This document shows, piece by piece, positions 1-7,625 of a stretch of 64,000 nucleotides of DNA (within the stretch, counting starts at the first letter, position 1; each line of letters opens with the position of its first letter). Both the position numbers and the translations under genes were made by a program. The notes below the pieces were generated by a model, which did not search any database, was not told the DNA's origin, and saw only the letters and a list, made by a program, of their open reading frames with translations. The DNA comes from Pinirhizobacter sp036499745 (GTDB taxonomy: Bacteria > Pseudomonadota > Gammaproteobacteria > Xanthomonadales > Rhodanobacteraceae). Location: contig NZ_DASYDG010000048.1 of NCBI RefSeq assembly GCF_036499745.1, positions 9,083-73,082 on the forward strand, written 5' to 3'.

Positions 1-2
1 GC

Positions 3-134
3 GTGCTGGATATGGAGTTCTCGGCGTTCGCCGTTGATGGGCGGCCGGACCTGGGGATGATCGTGTACAACCCGATGGCTGAGGATGCGGAGCGGATTCG
101 CGGGTATATCGGGTCTCGCGCCTTGTCGGAGTAG
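3..134 (+). CDS. C-terminal end of a truncated protein (possibly a PQQ-type dehydrogenase)
   Basis: Only the last 43 codons lie in the window; the open frame runs from the left edge to a TAG at 132-134. The tail reads GMIVYNPMAEDAERIRGYI and then GSRALSE. This resembles the helix that closes the cytochrome c domain of quinohaemoprotein alcohol dehydrogenases (GMP..., then EDAEAIRAYV.SRA), but no haem motif is in view. Identity is a weak inference from a short tail. It converges on the TPR lipoprotein gene. Confidence 0.45.
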   Translation: MLDMEFSAFAVDGRPDLGMIVYNPMAEDAERIRGYIGSRALSE

Positions 135-203
135 GGTGTGTGGAGTCCGTTGAAGGCGCTCGTCCATATCAACGTCGCTATCGTCTGAAGCGCCTCGTCT
201 CGA

Positions 204-983
204 CTATTTGCTCGCGGCCTTCTTGCGCTGCTCGGCAATGTAGCCAAGCTCGGCTTTGGACTTGGGCTCGTCCGGCACCAGCGCCATGCATTTTCGATAG
301 GCGGCCTCCGCGTCGTCCAGGCGATGAAGCTCGACCAGGACATAGCCCTGTCCGCGCAGGGCAACGCACTTGATATCGACAGGGTACGGCGATGTTAGCT
401 CGGCATTGGCCTCGGCTTCCTGGAATAGCGTCAGGGACTCCGATATCTCGCCGCGACGCATGAGCAGGTAAGCCAGTTCGTTCTTGAACTGGCTGTCCAT
501 CGGCGAGAGCGCCAGGGCCCTGCGAAGGTCGGCTTCAGCCTCCGTCGTGCGGTTCATCTCGGTCAATGCATAAGATCGTGCCCAGTACGCCATGGCCCAG
601 GAGGGGCCGATCACGATGATATGCGCCCTGGCCTTGGTACTTGATTTGGCCGCGTCGGCGGCTCCAAGTAGCCCGTACAAGATGCCTTCTGCGCCGCCTC
701 GCGCGGAGTACACCTGCTTGCCGGCATACTCCTTTTCGTATTTGGCGATCACGTCGTTGATCGGGCCGTCGATGGCCGCCTGGATCTTGCCGTCCTGGAC
801 CATCTGCATGGCGTGGACGACCTTCTGGCCGTCGTCGTCCATGGCATAGAAGGCACTGTCTGGAGCAGCCGGCGGGCTGGTGACGATGTCGATATGGCGA
901 CCGGTGTCCGCCTTCGGCGACGATGGAGACGCGCAACCGGCGATACATACGGAAACTGCAAGAGCCACGATGGCTGGACGCAT
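204..983 (-). CDS. TPR-repeat lipoprotein, hypothetical
   Basis: A 259-residue protein with a lipoprotein signal: MRPAIVALAVSVC then IAGC, putting the lipidated Cys at about residue 17. The start at 983 is preferred over an upstream frame extension because a purine-rich ribosome site (GGGGGGAG) precedes it and the signal peptide begins there. The C-terminal half (about 145-255) has helix-turn-helix repeats with TPR spacing (AMAYWARSYALTEM, then ADLRRALALSP, then AEAAYRKCMALVPDEP). The middle segment is not recognised. TPR lipoproteins usually scaffold protein contacts at the outer membrane; the partner is unknown. It is alone and divergent from the next gene. Confidence 0.8.
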   Translation of the reverse strand: MRPAIVALAVSVCIAGCASPSSPKADTGRHIDIVTSPPAAPDSAFYAMDDDGQKVVHAMQMVQDGKIQAAIDGPINDVIAKYEKEYAGKQVYSARGGAEGILYGLLGAADAAKSSTKARAHIIVIGPSWAMAYWARSYALTEMNRTTEAEADLRRALALSPMDSQFKNELAYLLMRRGEISESLTLFQEAEANAELTSPYPVDIKCVALRGQGYVLVELHRLDDAEAAYRKCMALVPDEPKSKAELGYIAEQRKKAASK

Positions 984-1081
984 GACCTGGTCTCCCCCCT
1001 GGAGTGGTGAACTACCGGGCGAGCCATAAAGGTCGCCGCGATGTATGTTACCGCCTGCAAGTCTAACCAGTGACTTTGGCC

Positions 1082-1897
1082 ATGAGCGACATCGTCGATC
1101 CGCGGGCAATGAAGATACTGCACAACACGTTCTGGTCGTCCGCCGGCTGGAAGCGCGACTCCGAGCGCGTTATATCGGCGGATGACTTAATGTACGCCAA
1201 GGCGAAGGGCGTGATGTTCGACCCCGTGTACATGGATCACGATCAAGCGGCCAATACGACGTGTGCGCTTGTGGATCGTCTTGACAGACGCACTGTCGTC
1301 GACGCATTTCTTTCGAGCCTGTCTACCAGAAGGCTTGACTGGCGCTCCGTCATGGGAAGCTACTCGGTATTCCAGCATTTTATTCCGCATGAAGCTCAGG
1401 GGTCTGGGAAATCTTGTACGTTATGCGGGTTCTATTTCAATGGCCACGAGCACGATTTCAACGTGCTCAACTTCGAAAGAATGAAGTGGGGTGGTGTGCG
1501 TCATCGGGATCTCGTGTATGCCGTGATGGATTTGAGTCTCTTTGCCGAGGGTCCTGCGCCGACGCCCACTACCGAGGACATCATGATTTTCCAGGAGCTG
1601 ATTGGGCGTATACGGAGCTCGGCGGCCATGACGACGGCTTCAACCTTGCACTCTCGATTTCCTGAGTCTCTTAAAGCAAACAAAAGCGAGCGGGATATCA
1701 TCGTTGCCATTCTCGGGTTCTGCGACGTACTGGCGAATTCTACTCACCCCGGTTTTTCAGATGTCTTCATTCCAGCTGATAACCGCCCAGAGCCCCATCG
1801 TCGTTTCGTAGACATGCCCTACCCGGCGTGTTGGTGGAACGGTGAGATGGGCGTAAACGAGGATCGCCTGAAAGAGTATTTCGCGCACGTACTTTGA
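1082..1897 (+). CDS. Hypothetical protein with CxxC and HxH (possible metal site)
   Basis: A 271-residue protein I do not recognise. No signal peptide or membrane segment is visible, so it is probably cytoplasmic. The centre carries CTLCG (Cys112, Cys115) followed closely by GHEHDF (His122, His124), a spacing that could make a Cys2His2 zinc or iron site. The rest is rich in aromatic and charged residues. ATG at 1082 is chosen over a GTG four codons upstream; neither has a strong ribosome site. It stands alone, divergent from the TPR lipoprotein. Confidence 0.7.
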   Translation: MSDIVDPRAMKILHNTFWSSAGWKRDSERVISADDLMYAKAKGVMFDPVYMDHDQAANTTCALVDRLDRRTVVDAFLSSLSTRRLDWRSVMGSYSVFQHFIPHEAQGSGKSCTLCGFYFNGHEHDFNVLNFERMKWGGVRHRDLVYAVMDLSLFAEGPAPTPTTEDIMIFQELIGRIRSSAAMTTASTLHSRFPESLKANKSERDIIVAILGFCDVLANSTHPGFSDVFIPADNRPEPHRRFVDMPYPACWWNGEMGVNEDRLKEYFAHVL

Positions 1898-2005
1898 GAC
1901 GGCCTGTGCCGGCGGGACAACCGATATAACCGAGTCCAAAGCACTCCACCATCGTGGCGTAAGTTCGCAGAAGACGGACGCAGGATTCGCCCTTGAGTGT
2001 ATTGA

Positions 2006-2320
2006 TCAATAAGTGACCTCGCGGATTAGGCGATAGAAGCCGGGTTGCGTGCCCTCAAGCAACGGCAAGAGCCTGGCCCGCTCAGCCTGGAACGCGGGCC
2101 TGTTCTGTAATTTATGAAAAGCGTCGATGCTCTCGAACCTTGCCACGAGGATGGCGCGCGATCCGTCTTCGGCTCGATACAGACGAGATTCGGACAAGCC
2201 GTCGACTCCGCCAAACCGGGGGACGGCGTCCAACTGAGCGGCTATGAAGTCGTCCAGGCGACCGGGCTTGGGCGTAAAGACATTGATGCTGAACAGTGGC
2301 TTCGAATCAAACGTAGACAT
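2006..2320 (-). CDS. Antibiotic biosynthesis monooxygenase (ABM) family protein
   Basis: A 104-residue protein with the small ferredoxin-like ABM fold: a first strand (LFSINVFTPKPGR), a helix (LDDFIAAQLDAVPRF), and a closing pattern SRAILVARFESIDAFHKL then FYRLIREV. Relatives act as cofactor-free oxygenases on quinone-like substrates or as small stress proteins. The start at 2320 (MSTFDSK) fits family length; in-frame extensions upstream would enter the promoter. It is divergent from soxR, and the shared spacer carries a SoxR box placed to drive this gene, so it is probably a redox-cycling-drug response gene. The substrate cannot be told. Confidence 0.85.
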   Translation of the reverse strand: MSTFDSKPLFSINVFTPKPGRLDDFIAAQLDAVPRFGGVDGLSESRLYRAEDGSRAILVARFESIDAFHKLQNRPAFQAERARLLPLLEGTQPGFYRLIREVTY

Positions 2321-2349
2321 CGGGCAATGCTCCATGGGTGGGAAACCGC

Positions 2350-2380
2350 ATGCTAAAACCTCATGTTTACTTGAGGTCAA
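2350..2380 (-). promoter_or_regulatory. SoxR-box promoter of the ABM gene
   Basis: On the minus strand a -35 TTGACC (2375-2380) and a -10 TAGCAT (2350-2355) are separated by 19 bases, the overlong spacer typical of MerR-family activated promoters. Centred in it is the imperfect dyad ACCTCA..TTGAGGT (2358-2377), which matches the SoxR operator pattern CCTCAA-N6-TTGAGG with one mismatch in the left arm. SoxR bound here would be expected to untwist the spacer when its cluster is oxidised and so activate the ABM gene. Confidence 0.85.
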
Positions 2381-2406
2381 GCAATTTCTTCTGCTAGCCT
2401 GCGTCA

Positions 2407-2886
2407 ATGGCCATGGCGGTAAATTCCCCTCCCCAGGAACTAAGTGTCGGCGACGTCGCCCGGCGGTCGGGGGTGGCGGTTTCCACGATTCATTTCTACG
2501 AGGCCAAGGGCCTGATCAGCGGTTGGCGCAGCCCTGGTAACCAGCGCCGATACCGCCGCGGTGTGTTGCGTCGCATCGCGTTCATACGTGTAGCGCAGCA
2601 GGCTGGTGTCTCTTTGGGCGAAATCCAGGCCGTGCTGGCGACCCTCCCCAACAATCGTGTGCCGTCGCGCGAAGACTGGCAGCGGTTAGCGGAGGCATGG
2701 CGTGAGGATGTGGAAGAACGCATCCGCCGTCTGACGCAACTTCGAGATCAGTTCGTCGATTGCATCGGCTGCGGGTGCCTTTCGTTGGAACGTTGCCCGC
2801 TGCGCAATCCTGGTGACCGGCTTGCCCGTGAAGGATCCGGTCCCCGTCTTCTTGAGCATCGACAGCTACGCCGATCTGGTAAATAG
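2407..2886 (+). CDS. soxR: Redox-sensitive transcriptional activator SoxR
   Basis: A 159-residue MerR-family regulator. The N-terminal winged helix (about 11-80) contains VGDVARRSGVAVSTIHFYE and the wing RSPGNQRRYRR. A dimerisation helix follows (about 88-115), then the diagnostic [2Fe-2S] loop CIGCGCLSLERC with Cys119, 122, 124 and 130. That four-cysteine spacing is specific to SoxR. In non-enteric bacteria SoxR senses redox-active compounds such as phenazines and quinones and directly controls small target sets rather than soxS; the divergent ABM gene with its SoxR box fits that pattern. A start two codons later (2413) is equally possible. Confidence 0.95.
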   Translation: MAMAVNSPPQELSVGDVARRSGVAVSTIHFYEAKGLISGWRSPGNQRRYRRGVLRRIAFIRVAQQAGVSLGEIQAVLATLPNNRVPSREDWQRLAEAWREDVEERIRRLTQLRDQFVDCIGCGCLSLERCPLRNPGDRLAREGSGPRLLEHRQLRRSGK

Positions 2887-3270
2887 CTGAAGCGCCTACG
2901 CACTCTTTCCGCAAAAAGCGATTTCACCAAAGGTGGGAATTGCGAAGCGGTTGTCATACCGGATTGCTTAGTAGCTCACAAAAGCACGCTGAACGTGGTT
3001 TTCGCCGGAGGCAAATGGACATTTTGACCGGCTCGCGTGGTACATCGTGTTGGCAGCTCATCCAGAGTTCGCCGTTTCATCGACGCGCTCCTCAGTGAGG
3101 TGCACACAACCCACAGCCTGGTTGACCTGACCGCGCGTTCGCGCGGCGAAGGGGAGTGCATGCCGATGAAAAAGCATTGGATTTTCCACCGTGTCTCCCT
3201 CCACGTACGTCGCGAGGATGGCAGTCTCGACCTTCGCCCATGGCGCAACACAGTGGACGCGGCAGGCCCA

Positions 3271-5466
3271 ATGGAACTGAACCCTTCGCGACGCCAGTTT
3301 CTTCGGCACAGTGCCGTCGGTGCCGGTGGCCTGGGACTTGCGAGTGTCACCGGTACCCTGGGGTTGTCCTGGCTATGGAACGGCTCCGCGGCAGCGGCTA
3401 CGGTTGTCCCCACAGGCGACGTTGTCATTCATGCGGCCGAAACGATCATTCGTTCGCGGCGCGAGTTGATCATGTTCCACGGCCAGTCCAACGCGGTCGG
3501 CACCGGTGGCAGCCCGGCACTTACGCTGCAGCAGATCTATGCCAACGTCACCTTCAATGGCGGCGTGCGGCCTGGCACCGATGCCAGCGCGATGACGAGC
3601 CTGGTGCCGCTGGTGGAATATGACGGCGGCCATGGCACGGGTGGCGAAGTGGGTACCAATGCCTGCGCCGACGGTCTCGTGGAATACATCGCCACCTTGA
3701 GTGGTGTGCCGGCTTCGGCGCAGTACAGTCGCTACAGTGCCTTCACCAGCGGCGAGGGCGGCAGGCCGATCGGGTATTTCGCGACTTTCCTTGAGGACAG
3801 CAATCCCGGGGGTTACCAGGGCTGGGACGACAGCAAGCTTCGCCTTACCTCGATGCTGGCGCTGATGCGCGCCGAAGGCCAGAAGGACGGCAGCAACATC
3901 GGCTGGCTGGCAACCACCTGGCAACAGGGCGAAGCCGATTCCACCGGGCTTTCGGAGACACGCGCCACCTACAAGACCAAGCTCACCGCGCTGGAGCGTG
4001 CGCACTGGCTGAAGCTTTGCCAGGTGTACCTTCCCGAGCAAAGCTGGCGGCCGTTGTGGATGATCGCGCAGGTCTGCAGCCATAACAGTTACGGCGCCAC
4101 CAGCCTGGCCTTCTGCAATCCGTTCATCGCGCTGGCCCAGCGCGATGCCTGCCTGGCCAGCCCCTATATGCGCATGGTCAATCCGCAGTACATGTTCGAC
4201 TATTTCGACGAATCATCGCGCGGCCAGCCGATGCTCCATCTGAACAACGAAAGCCATCGCTGGCAGGGACGCTATTTCGCGCGCGCGCTCTATCAGCTGA
4301 TCCAGGACCGTTCGGCGGGGGTCGCCTTGCGCAACCCGGCGCTGGACATGCTGACGGCGGTCAAGGTCAACGCCACCACGATCAACCTGGTCTTCAACGT
4401 GCCCGCCGGCGTACTGACCCTCGACACCAGCTGGGTTGCACCGACGCGCAACTACGGCCTGGATGTGCGCGACGCTAACAACAAGCTGGTGCCGGCAGGT
4501 CCCGGTGACAACAATCTCATCGCGGGGGTGCGGGTAGTCGCCAGCGATACCTTGCAGGTGTCTCTCAAGACTGAGCTGCCGGACACCGCGGCGAAGGTCA
4601 CACTGGGTTGGGGTGATCCCGCGGAGCCGGCCTCCCTGGCCGGTCGCAAGGCTGGTCCGCGTAGCAACATCCGCGACAGTGCCGGCGAGGCCGACTTCTA
4701 TGTGGCCAGCAATGGTTCCAAGCGGCCGATGCATAATTACGCGCTGGTCGCCGACGTCGCGCTGGGCTGGGTTGGTCGGGTTCAACCCGCGGGCGAATGG
4801 CATTTCAACGGCAATGCTCGCAGCGATATCATCGACCAGTCCGGCAGCGGCAGCGCCGCACTCACCCTGATCGGCCGGCCCAGCTTCACCGCGTCGGGGG
4901 TGCAGTCGGCGAACAACACGCAGGGTTTCCAGACCGACATCGACGAGACCGCCAGCATCACCTTCGCGGCCATCTTCAGCAGCCCTTACGGTGTGGGGCC
5001 GTCGATCAACGCAGGGCGTGCGGTGAGCACCTACCAGGGCTTCAGTCCGCATCAGGCAGGCTCCGCGCTGCAGCATGAATACGATACGGCACGGGCCAAC
5101 TCGGAACTCACCAGCTTCCGCCTGGCCGTCACTGGCAGCGAGAAAGCTGTCACCAGCGGGCCCGCCCAGGCGGTGGACACACGCTACAAGCCCCGCTTCG
5201 CCATCGTTTCGATTGACGCGACCACAGGCAGCGTGCGCTTCCTCTGCCCCAGCTATGAAGAAGCGCTACGCGAGGAGACATACGCTGGCCTCGCCAACCG
5301 ACCGCTCAACGGCAAGGTGTTGATCAACGCATGGAAGGACGGCGGCGATGCGGCCGAGCAGGGCGCGATCCTTACTCGCTATGCCGCGATCTGGACGCGT
5401 GCATTGAGCTTCGAGGAAATGTTGGCGGAGTATGAGTATGCGCGGGGGTTGTACGGGGCGGTTTGA
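3271..5466 (+). CDS. Tat-exported SASA-family carbohydrate esterase with C-terminal lectin-like domain
   Basis: A 731-residue protein from the start at 3271. It begins with a twin-arginine signal (SRRQFLRHSAVGAG, Arg7-Arg8) and a hydrophobic stretch ending SAAAAT, so it folds before export. Residues about 63-335 carry the sialate O-acetylesterase-type pattern: GQSNA with nucleophile Ser73, WQQGEAD near 216, and a late His329 in NNESHRW. A beta-rich segment follows, then a concanavalin-like domain (about 510-731) that may bind carbohydrate. The likely role is de-acetylation of a polysaccharide outside the cytoplasm. A longer start at 3166 has a better-spaced GGGGAG and adds 35 residues before the twin arginines; I cannot decide between them. 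The 384 bases before 3271 hold no other gene. Confidence 0.85.
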   Translation: MELNPSRRQFLRHSAVGAGGLGLASVTGTLGLSWLWNGSAAAATVVPTGDVVIHAAETIIRSRRELIMFHGQSNAVGTGGSPALTLQQIYANVTFNGGVRPGTDASAMTSLVPLVEYDGGHGTGGEVGTNACADGLVEYIATLSGVPASAQYSRYSAFTSGEGGRPIGYFATFLEDSNPGGYQGWDDSKLRLTSMLALMRAEGQKDGSNIGWLATTWQQGEADSTGLSETRATYKTKLTALERAHWLKLCQVYLPEQSWRPLWMIAQVCSHNSYGATSLAFCNPFIALAQRDACLASPYMRMVNPQYMFDYFDESSRGQPMLHLNNESHRWQGRYFARALYQLIQDRSAGVALRNPALDMLTAVKVNATTINLVFNVPAGVLTLDTSWVAPTRNYGLDVRDANNKLVPAGPGDNNLIAGVRVVASDTLQVSLKTELPDTAAKVTLGWGDPAEPASLAGRKAGPRSNIRDSAGEADFYVASNGSKRPMHNYALVADVALGWVGRVQPAGEWHFNGNARSDIIDQSGSGSAALTLIGRPSFTASGVQSANNTQGFQTDIDETASITFAAIFSSPYGVGPSINAGRAVSTYQGFSPHQAGSALQHEYDTARANSELTSFRLAVTGSEKAVTSGPAQAVDTRYKPRFAIVSIDATTGSVRFLCPSYEEALREETYAGLANRPLNGKVLINAWKDGGDAAEQGAILTRYAAIWTRALSFEEMLAEYEYARGLYGAV

Positions 5467-5519
5467 GGGGTGACTTCTGACTAAGTGTATGAAGGCACCC
5501 CTGTTCTCGCAGCGCTGCG

Positions 5520-5879
5520 TCAGAATTCGACGATGGGCTTGAACCCGCCGAAGAACATCCGCTTGCCGTCGAAAGGCAGGGTCTTGGGATCCATGAATTC
5601 GGCAAGTCGCGGATCTTCCATGACATTCTTCATGATGCGATCGCGGGCGCGCTTGTTCTCATAGACCACCCAGGAGAACACCACGGTCTCGCCTTCCTTT
5701 AGCTTTACGGACTGGGGAAACGAGGTGGATTTACCTGGCTTGACGTCGTCGGCGACACATTCGCTGTAAGCCAGCGCACCGTACTCCATCCAGATCTTGC
5801 CGGCCTTCCGGGCCATCTTCTTGTAATCGGCCAGCCGGTCCAGCGGTACCGGTAAGACGAAACCATCGACGTAGCTCAT
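5520..5879 (-). CDS. DUF1428 family protein (YbaA-like)
   Basis: A 119-residue cytoplasmic protein starting MSYVDGFVLPVP. The family pattern is clear: YVDGFV..VP, then KIWMEYGALAYSECVADDV, VVFSWVVYENKRARDRI, and MFFGGFKPIVE at the end. DUF1428 proteins have a ferredoxin-like fold and no settled function. Starting at 5879 rather than 5945 matches family length. Immediately upstream and divergent is the remnant of an HxlR-type regulator, which may once have controlled this gene. Confidence 0.9.
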   Translation of the reverse strand: MSYVDGFVLPVPLDRLADYKKMARKAGKIWMEYGALAYSECVADDVKPGKSTSFPQSVKLKEGETVVFSWVVYENKRARDRIMKNVMEDPRLAEFMDPKTLPFDGKRMFFGGFKPIVEF

Positions 5880-5943
5880 GTGGAACCCTCCCAAGGGACT
5901 GTCACGGGAGAGTCGCCCATTCAAACGAAAGGCCGCGTTAAAC

Positions 5944-6286
5944 ACGGCCCGCGATATGTTCTCGGGCGCGTGTCCTTTCGATGGAGCTCGGCACCAACGC
6001 GAATGTTGAAAGTTCCTCTGCTGACCGAGGAGGGCTGCTGGAGAAAAACCGCTACTCCGAGCATCCCCCTCGCGAGGAATATCTGTTGACGCCGGCCGGC
6101 CGGGATTTCCTGCCCGTGCTCTTCATGATCGGCGCCTGGGGACGTCAACACCGTGGCGGCGGGGAGATGACGCGCTTCCTTGACGCGGAGACGGGCACGG
6201 AGATCAAGGCTGTGGCCATCGATGAAGTTACCGGGGCGAGGATCGGGACGCGGCCGATACGCGTGGTTTCAAGGTCGAACGAATGA
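5944..6286 (+). pseudogene. Decayed HxlR-family transcriptional regulator
   Basis: The C-terminal part of an HxlR winged-helix regulator is intact in one frame from about 6041: GLLEKNRYSEHPPREEYLLT, then GRDFLPVLFMIGAWGRQH and VTGARIGTRPIRVV. Upstream pieces of the same fold lie in other frames: RDMFSGACPFD (about 5950-5982), ELGTNANV (about 5984-6007), and LKVPLLTEEG (about 6006-6035, shifted). At least three frame changes are needed to join them and the N-terminal recognition half is missing. The open frame at 5981-6286 alone would lack a complete winged helix, so this is a pseudogene. Confidence 0.8.
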
Positions 6287-6307
6287 ATCCTTCGACCTTG
6301 ACGCGCC

Positions 6308-6802
6308 TTAGATCTCGCATTGCCGGTTGAGCGAGCGGAGCACGTCCGCCCTCAGTAGGTAGATCGAGACCACCAGCAAGACCAGGTCTTTCAGAAGAAA
6401 CGCCGCATTCATTGCCATAGCGGGAAAGCCACCCGCGCCGGCATCCCAGCCATCAGGTACGAACGGGAGAATGGTAAGGGTAGAGACGAACGTTGCGATG
6501 GATCCAAGGGCACCCAGTATGCCAAGCTTTTTGTTCCAGAAACCCAGTAGCAAAAGTGATCCGAATGTCCACTCGGCGGTGCCAAGCAGAATGGCCGTCC
6601 CGTGAATGCCCAGCATTGGGATCGTCCAGAAGATCAGCGGCCCTTGCTGGATCAAAGGTGCGAGTGCAGTAATTTCTGATTGGAACCACTTGTCGTATCC
6701 GAACCACGCGAAGATGACGACCATGGCTGCACGAAGCAGGTAGTAGTCGAGGTCTTTCTTCAACAGACCTGATTTGGCGAGAAGCTGGAGTAAGGCGTTC
6801 AT
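6308..6802 (-). CDS. DUF417 (YkgB/RclC-like) inner-membrane protein
   Basis: A 164-residue protein with four predicted membrane helices (about 20-36, 62-84, 92-115, 130-150). Family markers are YLLRAAMVVIFAWFGYDKWF, IFWTIPMLGIHGTAILLGTAEW, and GGFPAMAMNAAFLLKDLVLL. Relatives include E. coli YkgB/RclC, linked to resistance to reactive chlorine. Molecular activity is not known. It is a single gene with nothing co-directional beside it. Confidence 0.9.
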   Translation of the reverse strand: MNALLQLLAKSGLLKKDLDYYLLRAAMVVIFAWFGYDKWFQSEITALAPLIQQGPLIFWTIPMLGIHGTAILLGTAEWTFGSLLLLGFWNKKLGILGALGSIATFVSTLTILPFVPDGWDAGAGGFPAMAMNAAFLLKDLVLLVVSIYLLRADVLRSLNRQCEI

Positions 6803-7059
6803 GGCTCTTCCTTCGTGAAAGTAAGTTAGTCGACGTCGCGTGGCGTGAAACCCACGAAGGCGGTGTCATTCCCGCTCGGGTTGATCTATGCGACGGACAT
6901 ACTTTACGAAGAGAGGAAGATACTATGAATCGCTAATTAGCTTGGATACATGCTTAAAAGTATCATGCGATCGCGAAAGCGTTTGCTCAGCAGGGTGTTT
7001 CACCGCCATCTCAAGGCCCGGCCGACAAGGCAGTTTCAAGCGCCGCCAGAAAGACTCTC

Positions 7060-7168
7060 ACTCGTACGGGAATGTGCCGACGGGAGGGCTGGCGAGAGCC
7101 CGGGTCATCCCAGAACGGATGCCGAGAACGGTAGGGAAGGGCGCGCTCGAAGGCGCGCCTCTCCTTTT
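7060..7168 (+). ncRNA. Candidate small RNA with tandem hairpins and terminator
   Basis: No convincing protein lies in this stretch. Reading the plus strand, GGGCT/AGCCC (7086-7090 with 7097-7101, six-base loop) and CATCC/GGATG (7106-7110 with 7117-7121, six-base loop) follow each other directly. Then comes a GC-rich stem (7140-7146 with 7153-7159, five to six base loop) followed by TCTCCTTTT, a rho-independent terminator shape. Four GGA-containing segments fall at about 7069, 7083, 7117 and 7135, reminiscent of CsrA/RsmA-binding RNAs. The 5' end is a guess and no promoter was identified. Confidence 0.4.
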
Positions 7169-7345
7169 AAGCGAACAACACGTACTGGTGCGGCGAAGAA
7201 CGGAAGTGCTGAGTTACGAATTCCAACTTGCCGAAGCGGAAGCGGAGGTAAGCTCGCACGAAGACGTTCTTGCGCTTGATCGGCAGTGCAATCATCGCAT
7301 TTCTCCTTGCAAATCAAGAGCGATTGTTGCCTGCACTCCTCAGAG

Positions 7346-7451
7346 TTGGTACAATGAGGTGTCTCGCAAAGACGTGCAGTCGGTAGAGGGACGCTCAACT
7401 TCCTTGCCGTTGTACCAAAGCCCATCGACCCCCCGGTCTTGGGCTTTTTTT
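7346..7451 (+). ncRNA. Candidate structured RNA closed by a 9-bp stem, with terminator
   Basis: A perfect nine-base pairing TTGGTACAA (7346-7354) with TTGTACCAA (7410-7418) encloses about 55 bases that can form GTCT/AGAC and GGTAGAGG/CTTCCTTGCC hairpins, like a three-way junction. It is followed at once by a rho-independent terminator: AAAGCCC (7417-7423), inner GACC/GGTC, GGGCTTT and seven T in all. It could be a free-standing RNA or a leader of the gene starting 175 bases downstream. I do not recognise it as a known riboswitch. Confidence 0.5.
7417..7451 (+). terminator. Rho-independent terminator of the 7346 RNA candidate
   Basis: AAAGCCC pairs with GGGCTTT, with an inner GACC/GGTC stem, and a run of T follows (7445-7451). 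It lies between two non-coding stretches, so it must end an RNA rather than a protein gene. Confidence 0.75.
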
Positions 7452-7625
7452 GTGCGCAAGGGAATACGCGACCGACGGTTGAACCCCTGTTCACACCTAC
7501 AGAATACTCCGGTCTCATAATAAGTCAAATCCTTCTGAGGACTACGAGACTAATAAGAGACTGGGTTAGTCTTGCTCAATCTGAACTAACACGATATCAT
7601 CCGTATATCTAAATAGGGATGGGCC

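Noticed and set aside
6888..7520. A 210-residue open frame in the accessory region
   Set aside because: Its composition is random, it has no ribosome site, and it runs through two terminator-like hairpins.
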